Source: Luteirhabdus pelagi
GTDB taxonomy: Bacteria; Bacteroidota; Bacteroidia; Flavobacteriales; Flavobacteriaceae
Assembly (NCBI RefSeq): GCF_016827595.1
Contig: NZ_JAECMS010000001.1
Coordinates: 1-64,000 of the forward strand
Length of the DNA stretch: 64,000 nt
Direction of reading: 5' to 3'
Shown: positions 1 to 8,682 of the stretch, one piece after another
Layout of the letters: every line of letters starts with the position of its first letter
Numbering within the stretch: position 1 is the stretch's first letter
Made by a program: the position numbers and the translations under genes
The notes under the pieces: model-generated
Databases searched by the model: none
What the model was told of the DNA's origin: nothing
What the model saw: the letters and a program-made list of their open reading frames with translations, nothing else

Positions 1-86
1 TAAAACACCTGAAATGGTATATAAATTAACAGCGTAAATCAATTTTTAACCTGTAGCCATATTTCAGGACGTGACATTATAGAACT

Positions 87-569
87 ATGAATCATCTTAA
101 AATACTTTTTTATTTAATCCTATTTACTACAGTTACCGTTGCTCAAGAGAGTAAGCTATCATCAATTGATGGTATTGTGGATGAACTTCTTGATCAGATA
201 ACAATTGAGAAAGGTGAAAAAATGGATACAACGGCTATAAGAAATTTGTTTCATCCTTCAGCAATATTAACAGTTGCCAATTCTTCCAGCGCTGAGACTG
301 TATCTATTGATGACTTTTTAATCCTTTTAAAGGATCCATACTATGAAAATGGATATCTTGAAAAAGAAATCTCTAAAACAATTGAGGAATATAATGGAAT
401 AGCGCAGGTCTTTCAAAGTTTTTATGGAGAGGACTCTGAGGGATTGAAAGAAAGAGGTATAAACAGCTATCAATTGACTTACTACCAAAAGCGCTGGTGG
501 ATTGTGAGCCTTTTATGGACAATAGAATCTGAATCTGAGAAAATACCTTCCAAGTATTTGGAAAAGTAA
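87..569 (+). CDS. Secreted NTF2/SnoaL-like protein
   Basis: The 160-residue product starts with a signal peptide (about residues 1-19, ending TVTVAQ). The rest has the look of a nuclear transport factor 2 (SnoaL-like) fold: a FHPSA segment near residue 56, an IAQVFQSFY stretch, RGINSYQL and a C-terminal RWWIVSLLW strand. Such proteins are small periplasmic cone-shaped folds; the ligand or reaction cannot be told from sequence. It is the first gene of the + strand repeat-separated array, and its stop lies 11 bp before a palindromic repeat. Family assignment rests on pattern recognition, not on a search. Confidence 0.75.
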   Translation: MNHLKILFYLILFTTVTVAQESKLSSIDGIVDELLDQITIEKGEKMDTTAIRNLFHPSAILTVANSSSAETVSIDDFLILLKDPYYENGYLEKEISKTIEEYNGIAQVFQSFYGEDSEGLKERGINSYQLTYYQKRWWIVSLLWTIESESEKIPSKYLEK

Positions 570-577
570 AATAACGT

Positions 578-718
578 TTGCCAACAACGTTCATTGTGCA
601 TACCACAGGAGGGTTACAAGTATTGAAAATCCCGCAAGTTCACACAAAAAAAGTTTTATCTGAAATATTCGTAAATTGAAAGCCAACGCAACCGGTCGCT
701 ATACAAAATCGTTGCCTC
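578..718 (+). repeat. Array palindromic repeat, copy a
   Basis: Copy of the dispersed palindrome of this region. The 5' arm starts GCCAAC at 580, eleven bases after the stop codon of the preceding gene. The conserved inner core (TGAAATATTCGTAAATTGAA) lies at 661-680, and the 3' arm ends CTATACAAAATCGTTGCC at 716. The next gene starts 31 bp further on. This is one of the more diverged copies in its 5' half. Confidence 0.7.
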
Positions 719-746
719 ACATTATACGTTATTAAACTATATAATC

Positions 747-2765
747 ATGATTAGAATTTATCTAGTACTGTTTTTTGCTCTTTTTTTTAATCTCAATAGT
801 TTTGGTCAAGAAATTAATATAAACATCATTTCTCCTTCTAATAACCAAGTAGTATCAGGTGATTTATACGTTCAGGTTAGCATCAATGCTACATATGATA
901 TTTCAATAGTAGAAGCTAGTATAAATAGCGATATTACTGAACTTGACTCTCAAGGAAACAACCTCTTTGATGGCACTATTAGTCTTTCAAATTTATCTCA
1001 AGGTATAAATAGCTTACAAATAAACGCAACAGATCTTTTAAATAATACATCTTCTGAAGACATTGTATTTATTTATGATACAAGACCAGAATTAAATGTT
1101 ATGTCGCCTTTAGATCATAGTGTTGCTAGACCAGAATTATTAGTTGAATATGAGGGTAACGATATAGAAGGGGATCTTCCTGTTATGTTAACCTACAATG
1201 TTAATATAATTGACCAAGGGGGTAGTGTTTATTCATTAGTAGAAGATTCCAACACTATGGTTTCTGAAGTTTTCGATCTTTCGGATTTTGTAAACACAGA
1301 AGTCACCTTACTTCTCAAAGTTACTGACATTAGAAATCAAACAACATCGGTTAGGAGACAAATTTATGTTGATACAAGTAATAGTCTATCTATTGAACAC
1401 TCCGTCCAAAATGAGATAATGGATTTTGATGGGAGCAATCTACTTTTTGTAACTAGAGATTATTTTTGGAGTTCTTTGTATGGTGACTATATGTATGAAA
1501 TAAAATCTGTAGCTAAAGAAGAAATTAGTACAGGCACAATAACAGATATTCCTCTTCCAACGAATCAAACCTTATTAGATAGATATGAGTCTTTTAAATT
1601 AATAGCTCAAGGAGCTATAATTAAAGCTGGGAATTCCGAAGCCTTAAATGGAAAACGAAATTTTATTTGGAATTTAAATAGCAATATTACAACGGAGATA
1701 GGTTATACTGGCATTGCTGATTACGACAATGAAAATCATATTGTAATAGTAGATGAAAATTCTATTGTACAAAATAATTTGTTATTCAGCTTATATGTTT
1801 GTGAATATATAGAAATAGATCCTGGTACATATTTACAACAATGTCAGCCTCATTATTTTATTCAGGATATATCAAACCCTACCAATGTCAATTTCCTAGA
1901 AGGTTTTCATGGGCAAAATAGTTATGACGAAATAGAAAAAATTTTTAGTAATGGAGATATATTGTATTATAACAATGGTAATATTCTTTTAAAGACCAAC
2001 GAGAGTATAGAAAACATAACAACAGATCCAGTTGAAGTTATTAATCAATTTGCGAAATCTGATGGTAATATTTTTGTTTACGTTAAAAATTATCAAAATA
2101 ATTATTCGATTGTACTTAATGACGGTATCCAAGAAATCGAACTTAGAGAACCTCACCCTCAATTTCTTTGGCCTGAAGACTTTAAGATAAACAATGGTTA
2201 TATAGCCTATAGAACAAAAGGAAATTTAGGTCAAGAATTAATAAAATTAAGAAAACCTACAGGAGAGACAATAACCGTAGCCCCATTTGGTACTGATAGT
2301 ATAATAGAAGCATTAAATGAATTAGGAGAGGTTATATTTATTAATAATGATAAGCGATATCTATTTTCTCAAAACAATATTTTTCAAATATCTGACAATT
2401 ATTTAGGCAGTCCCTACTATTTTAACAACAATTGGTATATCTCTATCGGAAATACTCTTTTCTATGTTGATCAATCAGCTCTTTCAAATCAGGAAACACT
2501 AATAACTCAAAACAATAAAATAATTGTTTTTCCAAACCCGGCATCCGAAGAAATAAACATTAAATTCGACTACGAATTAAATGATGAGAATCTACAATTT
2601 TCACTTTCAAATATAATTGGGCAAACGATATTAAAAGGGGAACTATTTGTTGAAAATAATAATTTTAGGAAGATTCATATTATGGATCTAAAACCCGGAA
2701 TCTATTTTTTAAATATTTATAACTCAGGAAATAGTGTTTTAACAAAAAAAATTATAAAAAAATAA
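747..2765 (+). CDS. T9SS-sorted secreted protein with Ig-like N-terminus
   Basis: The 672-residue product has a signal peptide (residues 1-20, ending NSFGQ), then about 190 residues that look like two Ig/cadherin-type beta-sandwich repeats (residues 23-110 and 113-208), a long middle that may be a beta-propeller, and a C-terminal type A T9SS sorting domain from about residue 590. The sorting domain is recognised by VFPNPASEEINIKF, SLSNIIGQ, LKPGIYFLNI and the basic end KKIIKK. It should be exported by Sec, then moved through the type IX system to the cell surface or medium. It is AT-rich even against its neighbours and lies inside the repeat array, an unusually large member of it. Confidence 0.85.
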   Translation: MIRIYLVLFFALFFNLNSFGQEININIISPSNNQVVSGDLYVQVSINATYDISIVEASINSDITELDSQGNNLFDGTISLSNLSQGINSLQINATDLLNNTSSEDIVFIYDTRPELNVMSPLDHSVARPELLVEYEGNDIEGDLPVMLTYNVNIIDQGGSVYSLVEDSNTMVSEVFDLSDFVNTEVTLLLKVTDIRNQTTSVRRQIYVDTSNSLSIEHSVQNEIMDFDGSNLLFVTRDYFWSSLYGDYMYEIKSVAKEEISTGTITDIPLPTNQTLLDRYESFKLIAQGAIIKAGNSEALNGKRNFIWNLNSNITTEIGYTGIADYDNENHIVIVDENSIVQNNLLFSLYVCEYIEIDPGTYLQQCQPHYFIQDISNPTNVNFLEGFHGQNSYDEIEKIFSNGDILYYNNGNILLKTNESIENITTDPVEVINQFAKSDGNIFVYVKNYQNNYSIVLNDGIQEIELREPHPQFLWPEDFKINNGYIAYRTKGNLGQELIKLRKPTGETITVAPFGTDSIIEALNELGEVIFINNDKRYLFSQNNIFQISDNYLGSPYYFNNNWYISIGNTLFYVDQSALSNQETLITQNNKIIVFPNPASEEINIKFDYELNDENLQFSLSNIIGQTILKGELFVENNNFRKIHIMDLKPGIYFLNIYNSGNSVLTKKIIKK

Positions 2766-2963
2766 GAACGCATGGCAACACTATATAAAATTAAATGAAA
2801 ACTCAACTAAAATTTGTCAACTTAGGAGGGTCCGACACAACTGAAATTAAATCATTAACCAAACCAATATTCTAAATAGAAGGACCGACCTACTTAAAAC
2901 ACTTAGGATATAAATTTTTAACAGACACAAAGGGATTTAATATAACTAAATAATAAAACGTGT
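2766..2963 (+). other. Non-coding gap with possible gene remnant
   Basis: No convincing gene is present between the preceding stop and the next repeat. A 26-codon ATG-started frame occurs at 2795-2875, beginning MKTQLKFVNLGGSD, without any recognisable family. It could be a remnant of a lost array gene, or chance. The gap is long compared with the usual 8-25 bp between gene and repeat in this region. Confidence 0.35.
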
Positions 2964-3101
2964 GCCAACAATGTATAACGCCTATTGTGTCGATATGGTC
3001 AGGCGATGAAAAGGATTACAGAAAGCAAACTCTCCTACTCTAATTGAAAATTGCGTATACTGAAACCAATGCAATAGAACGTTATACAAGACCGTTGTGT
3101 T
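2960..3101 (+). repeat. Array palindromic repeat, copy b
   Basis: One of the best-formed copies. The 5' arm GCCAACAATGTATAACGCC begins at 2964 and the 3' arm AACGTTATACAAGACCGTTG ends near 3097. TATAACG of the 5' arm is complementary to CGTTATA of the 3' arm. The internal CTCTCCTAC block and the core TTGAAAATTGCGTATACTGA lie just before the 3' arm. Its 5' arm matches copy d at 26 of 28 positions. Confidence 0.85.
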
Positions 3102-3185
3102 TAAAGTTTGTTGACGTGGATAGCTTTTTTGAATAGTGAAGAAAAAGGATGAAATTGAAAATGATATTATTAAAATTCACTTGAT

Positions 3186-3389
3186 ATGAATAGAATAGTT
3201 CTTTTCGGAAAAATAATTTTAGCAACCACATTTGGAGTTTTAGGAACTCTTTCCATATTGCTGTTTCCTTTTTTAATTAGCAGTGATGATAACAAAACAT
3301 CGATACTCGGATATTCTTACTTGGGTTTATTGGTTATTTCAGTTTTTATCATTTATCTGATTATAAAAAAGGAACTGAAATCAAAATGA
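3186..3389 (+). CDS. Small two-helix membrane protein
   Basis: The 67-residue product consists of two hydrophobic helices (about residues 7-29 and 42-61) joined by a short polar loop, with a basic tail KKELKSK. No family is recognised. It stands alone between two copies of the array repeat, so it would form a single-gene unit. The short length and absence of motifs leave its role open, but the hydrophobic pattern and the placement between two repeats support a real gene. Confidence 0.6.
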   Translation: MNRIVLFGKIILATTFGVLGTLSILLFPFLISSDDNKTSILGYSYLGLLVISVFIIYLIIKKELKSK

Positions 3390-3440
3390 TTTGGACTGAT
3401 TGAGAATATATTGGTTTGATATTCGATTGACTAAAATACT

Positions 3441-3581
3441 ACACAACAACGTAAAACGACGCATAACGCGAGTGAATTCAATTTCATTGAATTCACTCAG
3501 CAACAACTCCTCTCCTACTACAAATGAAAAGTATGTAAATTGTCAGTCGCGCAACATGCGTTATGAAAAATCGTTGGCACC
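3441..3581 (+). repeat. Array palindromic repeat, copy c
   Basis: The 5' arm contains GACGCATAACGCGAG near 3458-3472 and the 3' arm contains GCAACATGCGTTATGAAAAA and TCGTTGGCAC ending at 3580. In its centre is a perfect hairpin with 13-base arms (3470-3482 and 3486-3498, GAGTGAATTCAAT and its complement, loop TTC). CTCTCCTAC and the AATGAAAAGTATGTAAATTG core follow. The next gene starts 20 bp after the outer GTTGGC box. Confidence 0.85.
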
Positions 3582-3597
3582 AATACAAAAATTGAAA

Positions 3598-4275
3598 ATG
3601 AAAACTCTAATCCCTCTCATTCTGCTTCTTTTTATATCAGGGAAACCAATTGATTATGACCTTGGAGCCCCAACGATTCAGGCTGTCTGTAAGGTGACAA
3701 TGAGTGACGGAACGACCAAGGAAGGATTTATTACATTTGGGTCGGGAGGATATGAACTAAAATACAGAACTCACGGATTTTGCATTCAACGAAACGGAAG
3801 CAAGGTTTTGATTCCATATAATTTTGATTTTGAGCTTTCAAAGGATCTACTGACCAGCGATGGTAGAGATTTTGATTTTTGGTACTTGGAAAACATAAGC
3901 GACAATCGACATTCTCAGAAAAAAACTGAATTTGATGAAAAAAGTAAAATCCTAAAGATTTCCGTAACGGAAACGGAAAAGTATAAGTTATCAAAGAAAA
4001 TGGTGGTTTTTGAAAAAATACCATTGGACTTATACTTAGATCACAGTGATGAAAAGGAGAACGGAAAAGTAAAAATTCATGTCAAAAAGATTCAATCGGT
4101 TGAACTACTCAAAAAACCAAGCAAAGCCTCACTTGAGGTAATTGAGAATGCAAGAAAAAAACAAATCATTACTGAAAAGAAAGACGGATACTGGACAGAT
4201 TACCAACCGCCTGTATGGTACCATGAAATAATTGATGATAAGGAAATGGTAGAAACCCTATCACAATATTTCTGA
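3598..4275 (+). CDS. Hypothetical secreted protein
   Basis: The 225-residue product is not recognised. The start was placed at the ATG at 3598 because it gives a signal peptide (MKTLIPLILLLFISG) right behind the upstream repeat; the open frame extends back to 3400, but that part reads through the repeat and is not believable as protein. After the signal the chain has a beta-rich segment (TMSDGTTKEGFITFGSGGYELKY split across residues 30-55) and a lysine-rich, partly helical second half. The stop lies 15 bp before the next repeat. Confidence 0.65.
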   Translation: MKTLIPLILLLFISGKPIDYDLGAPTIQAVCKVTMSDGTTKEGFITFGSGGYELKYRTHGFCIQRNGSKVLIPYNFDFELSKDLLTSDGRDFDFWYLENISDNRHSQKKTEFDEKSKILKISVTETEKYKLSKKMVVFEKIPLDLYLDHSDEKENGKVKIHVKKIQSVELLKKPSKASLEVIENARKKQIITEKKDGYWTDYQPPVWYHEIIDDKEMVETLSQYF

Positions 4276-4285
4276 TACAATGTAC

Positions 4286-4426
4286 TGGTGCCAACAATGT
4301 ATAACGCCCATTGTTTTGGTTGATTCCTGCTGGGAATCAACCACGCATTCGGTAAATTCTCCACAAATTCAATAAATTGCTAAGTGATATAACGCAACAG
4401 GGCGTTAAACGTTACCGTTGTAGCAC
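4286..4426 (+). repeat. Array palindromic repeat, copy d
   Basis: The 5' arm GCCAACAATGTATAACGCC begins at 4290 and the 3' arm GGCGTTAAACGTTACCGTTG ends at 4420. A perfect central hairpin (GGTTGATTCC at 4318-4327, five-base loop, complement at 4333-4342) takes the place of the differently sequenced hairpin of copy c. It follows the preceding stop codon by 15 bp. Confidence 0.85.
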
Positions 4427-4481
4427 ATTTCAAAAAACGCATCGTCCTGAAATAGGTTGGTTAAAAAAGCACCTCTGATTA

Positions 4482-5318
4482 ATGAATAGAAAACAACCAA
4501 TGAAGAGTTCCGTCACGAAAGATAAACACACATTTACTAATAATAATACTTGGCGTTGGTTAAAAAAATTAATTCTATTTGTTGTTTTCTCCATAGTGGT
4601 AAATCATTTAGCAACACGCGATAGTTTTCCAGGTAGCGAACGGTATAGATTCCCAATAGAAGGCTTTTTGTCGACTATCCTATTATGTATACTCATTGGA
4701 ATCATAGCAGAACTTAATTTTAAATTTTACAGGAAAAAGTATTTCTCTAGAAAGGTAGAAATTTTCTCAATCGCCCGGTATATGGCTTCCACTCTAGGTT
4801 ATATTACTATACTGTATATTCCCTTAAATATTGTATTAAATATTATTGCCGGCGGAAATACAGAATTCTACTATTTATTAATTGGCTTGCTAATTACCTT
4901 ACTGCTTAGTTTTATTCTCATAAGTTTAGCATATGCCCAGGACATATACAATTTATACAAGCTATCAGTAAAAGATGCTAAATTTACTATTGAAACTGGT
5001 GCCAAAGTAACAATGCTTACCTATGGAAACATTGCATGTTTTTACAGCAAAAATAAAATTGTATATGCGGTTAAGAATGACGGGGCAACAATTTCTACCG
5101 ACTTTACATTAAACGAGGTCGAAGAAAAAATTAACGATCAATTATTTTTTAGGGCTAATCGGCAAATTATTATTCACAAGGATGCGATTGACCAAATCGA
5201 AAAGATCGAAAATGGCAAGTTACGTATTCGATTAAAAACTTCGATTGAAAATGATGTGATTGCGGGAATCACTATTAGTCGATATAAGAGAAAGGAATTT
5301 AGGACTTGGTTTCAATAA
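4482..5318 (+). CDS. Membrane-anchored LytTR DNA-binding regulator
   Basis: The 278-residue product has a cytoplasmic N-terminus, four predicted membrane helices (about residues 29-47, 60-80, 103-125 and 130-153) and a C-terminal LytTR DNA-binding domain (about residues 178-276). That domain is recognised by ACFYSKNKIVYAV, QLFFRANRQIIIHKDAI and the closing ISRYKRKEFRTWF. LytTR proteins bind paired direct repeats and, in this membrane form, usually act without a separate kinase. The gene is followed after 125 bp by a CPBP protease gene with no array repeat between them, and a LytTR-type operator lies in that gap, which suggests it controls the protease gene. Confidence 0.85.
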   Translation: MNRKQPMKSSVTKDKHTFTNNNTWRWLKKLILFVVFSIVVNHLATRDSFPGSERYRFPIEGFLSTILLCILIGIIAELNFKFYRKKYFSRKVEIFSIARYMASTLGYITILYIPLNIVLNIIAGGNTEFYYLLIGLLITLLLSFILISLAYAQDIYNLYKLSVKDAKFTIETGAKVTMLTYGNIACFYSKNKIVYAVKNDGATISTDFTLNEVEEKINDQLFFRANRQIIIHKDAIDQIEKIENGKLRIRLKTSIENDVIAGITISRYKRKEFRTWFQ

Positions 5319-5337
5319 AATGATTTCCAAACTCACG

Positions 5338-5368
5338 ACCATTCAGGTATGAATTTACTACCATTCAG
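5338..5368 (+). promoter_or_regulatory. LytTR-type operator (two direct repeats)
   Basis: ACCATTCAG occurs at 5338-5346 and again at 5360-5368, exactly 22 bp start to start, i.e. with 13 bp between. The known LytTR consensus is [TA][AC][CA]GTTN[AG][TG] repeated about two helical turns apart; each copy fits it at eight of nine positions (A instead of G at position 4). It lies between the LytTR gene and the CPBP gene, about 75 bp before the latter's start. The sequence is seen directly; the binding is inferred. Confidence 0.6.
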
Positions 5369-5443
5369 CAAAAACATAAGTATTTAAAGGGATTTTAAAG
5401 GATTTTGTTCATTCATTTGATTAGAATTTAAAGTCAAACAAAA

Positions 5444-6106
5444 ATGAACAAAATGATCTTACGCCAAACAGTAACCCCATTAATTACCATAGCAATCATC
5501 TTCTTTCTATGGTTTGGACCCATTCGGATAGGATACATAGAAAATATAGTTATTACTATAATCATCCTTATTGCGAATTATATAGAATATAAGGGGAAAC
5601 CATTTTCCGCACTTGGGTTTCAACGTGAAAAATTCACATTTAAAAACATCTTAGTGCTTGCTCCATTACTTGCCCTAGGACTTTTTGCCTTATATGTATT
5701 TGTATTAGTTCCAGGAATAACAAAACTCACAGGAGTTCCGATAGATTATTCAAGTTTTGATCAATTGGAAGGAAATCTTGCAGCCTGTCTAATTGCTTTA
5801 TTACTAGTATGGGCTACGGCAGGATTTGGAGAGGAAATTATATTTCGTGGTTATTTTATGAGGCAATTTGTAAAATTCTTTGGAGAAAGCAAAGTTAGCC
5901 TTGTCCTCAACATAGTTCTACTTGCCTCCTTTTTTGGATTTATGCATAGTTATCAAGGAATAACAGGACAAATTGTTTCAGGGACAGTTGGGGCAATCCT
6001 GGCCTTAATATTTTACCTGCGTAAATACGACTTATGGTTTGTTATTTTCGTTCACGGATTTTTTGACACCTTTGCGCTCATTTGTATTTACTATGGTTTG
6101 GCATAA
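5444..6106 (+). CDS. CPBP-family intramembrane metalloprotease
   Basis: The 220-residue product is a polytopic membrane protein with the three motifs of the CPBP (CAAX protease/bacteriocin-processing, Abi) family: Glu130-Glu131-xxx-Arg135 (GEEIIFRG), Phe164-xxx-His168 (FGFMH) and His204-xxx-Asp208 (HGFFD). All expected catalytic residues are present, so it should be active within the membrane. Its substrate is unknown; relatives process prenylated proteins, bacteriocins or anti-sigma factors. Placement behind a membrane LytTR gene with an operator in between points to a regulated pair. Confidence 0.88.
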   Translation: MNKMILRQTVTPLITIAIIFFLWFGPIRIGYIENIVITIIILIANYIEYKGKPFSALGFQREKFTFKNILVLAPLLALGLFALYVFVLVPGITKLTGVPIDYSSFDQLEGNLAACLIALLLVWATAGFGEEIIFRGYFMRQFVKFFGESKVSLVLNIVLLASFFGFMHSYQGITGQIVSGTVGAILALIFYLRKYDLWFVIFVHGFFDTFALICIYYGLA

Positions 6107-6225
6107 TAATACCTATCGATGATATTTATGACTTCAATTTACCCAATGACTTATATCTTTTTTTACTTTTCTTTAATAAATTTACAAGAAAGCGATGATT
6201 GGTTCCTATTTAGACAAAGCTAAAG

Positions 6226-6368
6226 CAGCCAGCAACGTATAACATTACATCGGTGCCGGATTGGTTAGTTTACTGAAAAATAATTCAACGAAAAGAAAAA
6301 CATCAAAACTGAAAGAACCGTAACTTACAATCCTTGCAACATGCGTTATAGAAATTCGTTATAGTGCA
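6226..6368 (+). repeat. Array palindromic repeat, copy e
   Basis: The 5' arm GCCAGCAACGTATAACATTA starts at 6228 and the 3' arm ends ATGCGTTATAGAAATTCGTT at 6360, followed by ATAGTGC. The core appears as CTGAAAGAACCGTAACTTAC. It is 120 bp behind the CPBP stop, further than usual, and 31 bp before the next start. Confidence 0.7.
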
Positions 6369-6396
6369 TTTGGTAACTTAGTATCGTAAAAATAGC

Positions 6397-6816
6397 ATGA
6401 AAGAATATCTGGCCATTCTAGTATTTATAATTTCAGTTTTCGGATTGAATTCCTGTGATAGGCCAGTATGCAATAACGAAAACCCAATATTTGATATTGA
6501 AAATCCCGAATCGGAGAAATACAAGGCTGAGCTCGCGGAACAACTGAAAAATATAGATACTTCTGAACTATCCTATTGGCTGAAGGGATATAAAAATAAG
6601 AATGGCGTTGAATCCTTAGATTTCTATATTCAAGGTGATGAATTATGTGCGGTAATTAATTTGACTGTTACTAATTGGAATGGATTGGAGGACATTAGAA
6701 AAAGAAGAGGAATAGGACGTAGAGGTGCAGAGTTCAAAAATTTAAGATTCAAAATTGTAAAAAATCCTAACGCCACATCTTTCGTATATAATTCATTTGA
6801 CTATCTGATAGACTGA
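6397..6816 (+). CDS. Hypothetical lipoprotein
   Basis: The 139-residue product has a lipoprotein signal: a hydrophobic run (AILVFIISVFG) and lipobox LNSC, giving Cys20 as the lipidated residue. The mature part contains a short charged helix (KYKAELAEQLKNI) and a beta-rich segment (ELSYWLKGYKNKNGVESLDFY split over residues 55-80). No family is recognised with certainty. It forms a single-gene unit between two repeats; the stop is 25 bp before the next one. Confidence 0.7.
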   Translation: MKEYLAILVFIISVFGLNSCDRPVCNNENPIFDIENPESEKYKAELAEQLKNIDTSELSYWLKGYKNKNGVESLDFYIQGDELCAVINLTVTNWNGLEDIRKRRGIGRRGAEFKNLRFKIVKNPNATSFVYNSFDYLID

Positions 6817-6838
6817 TTTAATGAATTTTAATTCAAAC

Positions 6839-6979
6839 CAGCCATAATAACATATAACGCAAATATCGTGGGGCAGGTTAAGTGAGTGAAAGGACTAATA
6901 AAACTATCAACCTACCCTGAATGAAAATTACGTAACTTCAACACCACAAAACGGAGGTGTTATCAAATCCGTTCTCCGA
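6839..6979 (+). repeat. Array palindromic repeat, copy f
   Basis: The 5' arm reads GCCATAATAACATATAACGC from 6841. The inner hairpin arms are GGGCAGGTT at 6871-6879 and AACCTACCC at 6909-6917, complementary with one mismatch. The core AATGAAAATTACGTAACTTC follows, and the 3' arm reads GTGTTATCAAATCCGTTCTC. The next gene starts only about 12 bp after it. Confidence 0.7.
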
Positions 6980-6988
6980 AAGCTAGAT

Positions 6989-8482
6989 ATGCGAATGAGA
7001 AAATATATTATAATAATATTTACTTTATCATTTGTAAAGCTAATAATTCAATTATTGGGCAACCGAAATTATGGTTTTCATCGCGATGAGCTACTACATT
7101 TATCAGCTAGTGAACATTTGGCCTGGGGATTTATGGAATTTCCACCCTTTATTGCTGCTATTGGGAAATTAACATTTTGGGTTTTTGATTATTCGCTATT
7201 GGGAGTAAGACTCTTTCCAACGCTCGCAGGTGTAGCAATTCTCATACTATGTTGTTTAATTGCGAAAGAGTTGGGTGGAAAGTCGAAAGCCGTATTTCTT
7301 GCTGGAATTTGTGTATTGGCATTTCTTCCGTTTTATAGGAACCATACCTTATTTCAACCCGTAGCATTTGATCAACTATTTTGGACGCTCGGTTTTTACT
7401 TTATTATCAAATTCATTAACTCCAAAAACGATAAGTTCTTAGTCCTCTTAGGTATAACGATAGGTTTTGCCTTGATGAATAAATATACCATTCTGGTTTG
7501 GGCGTTCGGACTTTTTATTGGGTTGTTCTTCTATCAAAAAGGAAAACTGTTCAAAAACAAATGGCTATACCTCTCTGCATTGATTTCATTATTGATTTTT
7601 ACACCAAATATAGTGTGGCAAGTACAAAATGATTTTCCAATTATAAGACATTTACAGGCACTAAATGAGACGCAACTCGATGAAGCCAACCCATTCGAAT
7701 TCGGATTGGAGCAATTGAACTTCCCACTTACATTAATTATCAGTCTTTTCGGCCTCGTTGCACTGCTCTCGGATAAGTATCTAAAAAAATACAGAGCAAT
7801 TGGAGTTGCATCGATCGTAATCTTTTCTACCATGTGGCTTCTTAACGCGAAGGCCTACTATGTTTTTGCAATCTACCCTATCCTTTTTGCCAGTGGATCA
7901 GTCAAAATAGAAGGCTTGTTATCCAAAAAACCAATATGGATTTATCTAATTGCTTTTAGTGTCATGGCCGGTTCTGTAAATTATATCCCGGAAGCCACAC
8001 CAATACTTCCAATCGAGAAGTATGTGAAATATAAAAATTTGGAAGAAAAGGACGGACGCGTAGCGTTAACAGGAGATTATGCAGATATGTTTGGGTGGGA
8101 AGAACAGGTAAGGCTGGTAGATAGTGTTTATCAATCATTAGACCCAGCAGAGAAAAAGAACTGCGTTTTGTGGGCGGAGAATTATGGTGAAGCGGGTGCG
8201 CTCAAAATATTAGGCAGGCAATATGATTTACCTAACCCTATAAGCAGACACGGTAGTTTTTGGAACTGGGGCTATGATACCAAGGACGCAGACGTTTGGA
8301 TCAGTTTAGGCAATGAAAGACCATCTGTAGAGCATGTTTTTGAAGAAGTGGAATTGGTAAAAATAATTTCCCATAAATATGCTATAGGTGAAGAAAACGG
8401 CATTCCACTTTACATTTGCAGAAAACCAAAAATCGATATTGAAAAATGGTGGAAAGACTATGAAGACCATGTATTCGATTGA
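6989..8482 (+). CDS. GT39-like membrane glycosyltransferase
   Basis: The 497-residue product is a polytopic membrane protein of the ArnT/PMT-like (GT-C, dolichyl-phosphate-mannose mannosyltransferase) type. The first extracytoplasmic loop carries the typical acidic site in GFHRDELLHLSASEHLAWG (Asp and Glu after the first helix) followed by FMEFPPFIAAIGK. About ten hydrophobic helices cover residues 8-330; a soluble C-terminal part (about 340-497) contains WAENYGEAGALKILGR. Enzymes of this class move a sugar from a polyprenyl-phosphate carrier to a protein or glycan outside the membrane. Donor and acceptor cannot be told. It is unusual as a single-gene unit within the repeat array. Confidence 0.85.
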   Translation: MRMRKYIIIIFTLSFVKLIIQLLGNRNYGFHRDELLHLSASEHLAWGFMEFPPFIAAIGKLTFWVFDYSLLGVRLFPTLAGVAILILCCLIAKELGGKSKAVFLAGICVLAFLPFYRNHTLFQPVAFDQLFWTLGFYFIIKFINSKNDKFLVLLGITIGFALMNKYTILVWAFGLFIGLFFYQKGKLFKNKWLYLSALISLLIFTPNIVWQVQNDFPIIRHLQALNETQLDEANPFEFGLEQLNFPLTLIISLFGLVALLSDKYLKKYRAIGVASIVIFSTMWLLNAKAYYVFAIYPILFASGSVKIEGLLSKKPIWIYLIAFSVMAGSVNYIPEATPILPIEKYVKYKNLEEKDGRVALTGDYADMFGWEEQVRLVDSVYQSLDPAEKKNCVLWAENYGEAGALKILGRQYDLPNPISRHGSFWNWGYDTKDADVWISLGNERPSVEHVFEEVELVKIISHKYAIGEENGIPLYICRKPKIDIEKWWKDYEDHVFD

Positions 8483-8492
8483 GAAAAGTCTA

Positions 8493-8618
8493 GAGGCAAC
8501 ACATAAGGCCAATGCAAAATACAACAAAGCTCAGTGGAGTTCAAATGGTTGTGGATCGCACTATTAAAGAGCTTTGAATTAGATATGCGTAACTTGTTAT
8601 CATAGAAATTGCTATATT
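8493..8618 (+). repeat. Array palindromic repeat, copy g
   Basis: A diverged copy. The 5' arm is GAGGCAACACATAAGGCCAA at 8493, twelve bases after the preceding stop. Perfect inner arms CAAAGCTC (8525-8532) and GAGCTTTG (8569-8576) form a stem. The 3' arm TGTTATCATAGAAATTGCTA resembles that of copy e, and ATGCGTAACTTG recalls the family core. Confidence 0.6.
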
Positions 8619-8682
8619 TTGAAACTCTATTGCATATTCTTTTACTGCTATTCGATATTAATCAACTAAGCCGAACTATTAC

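Noticed and set aside
1-86. Inverted CCTGAAAT (8-15) and ATTTCAGG (61-68) as part of another repeat copy
   Set aside because: The arms typical of the family are not present and the window edge cuts the context.
2795-2875. 26-codon frame in the gap before repeat copy b
   Set aside because: Too short and without similarity to be called a gene; mentioned only as a possible remnant.
3400-3597. Upstream extension of the secreted protein at 3598
   Set aside because: It reads through a palindromic repeat copy and places residues before a clear signal peptide; the start was moved to 3598.
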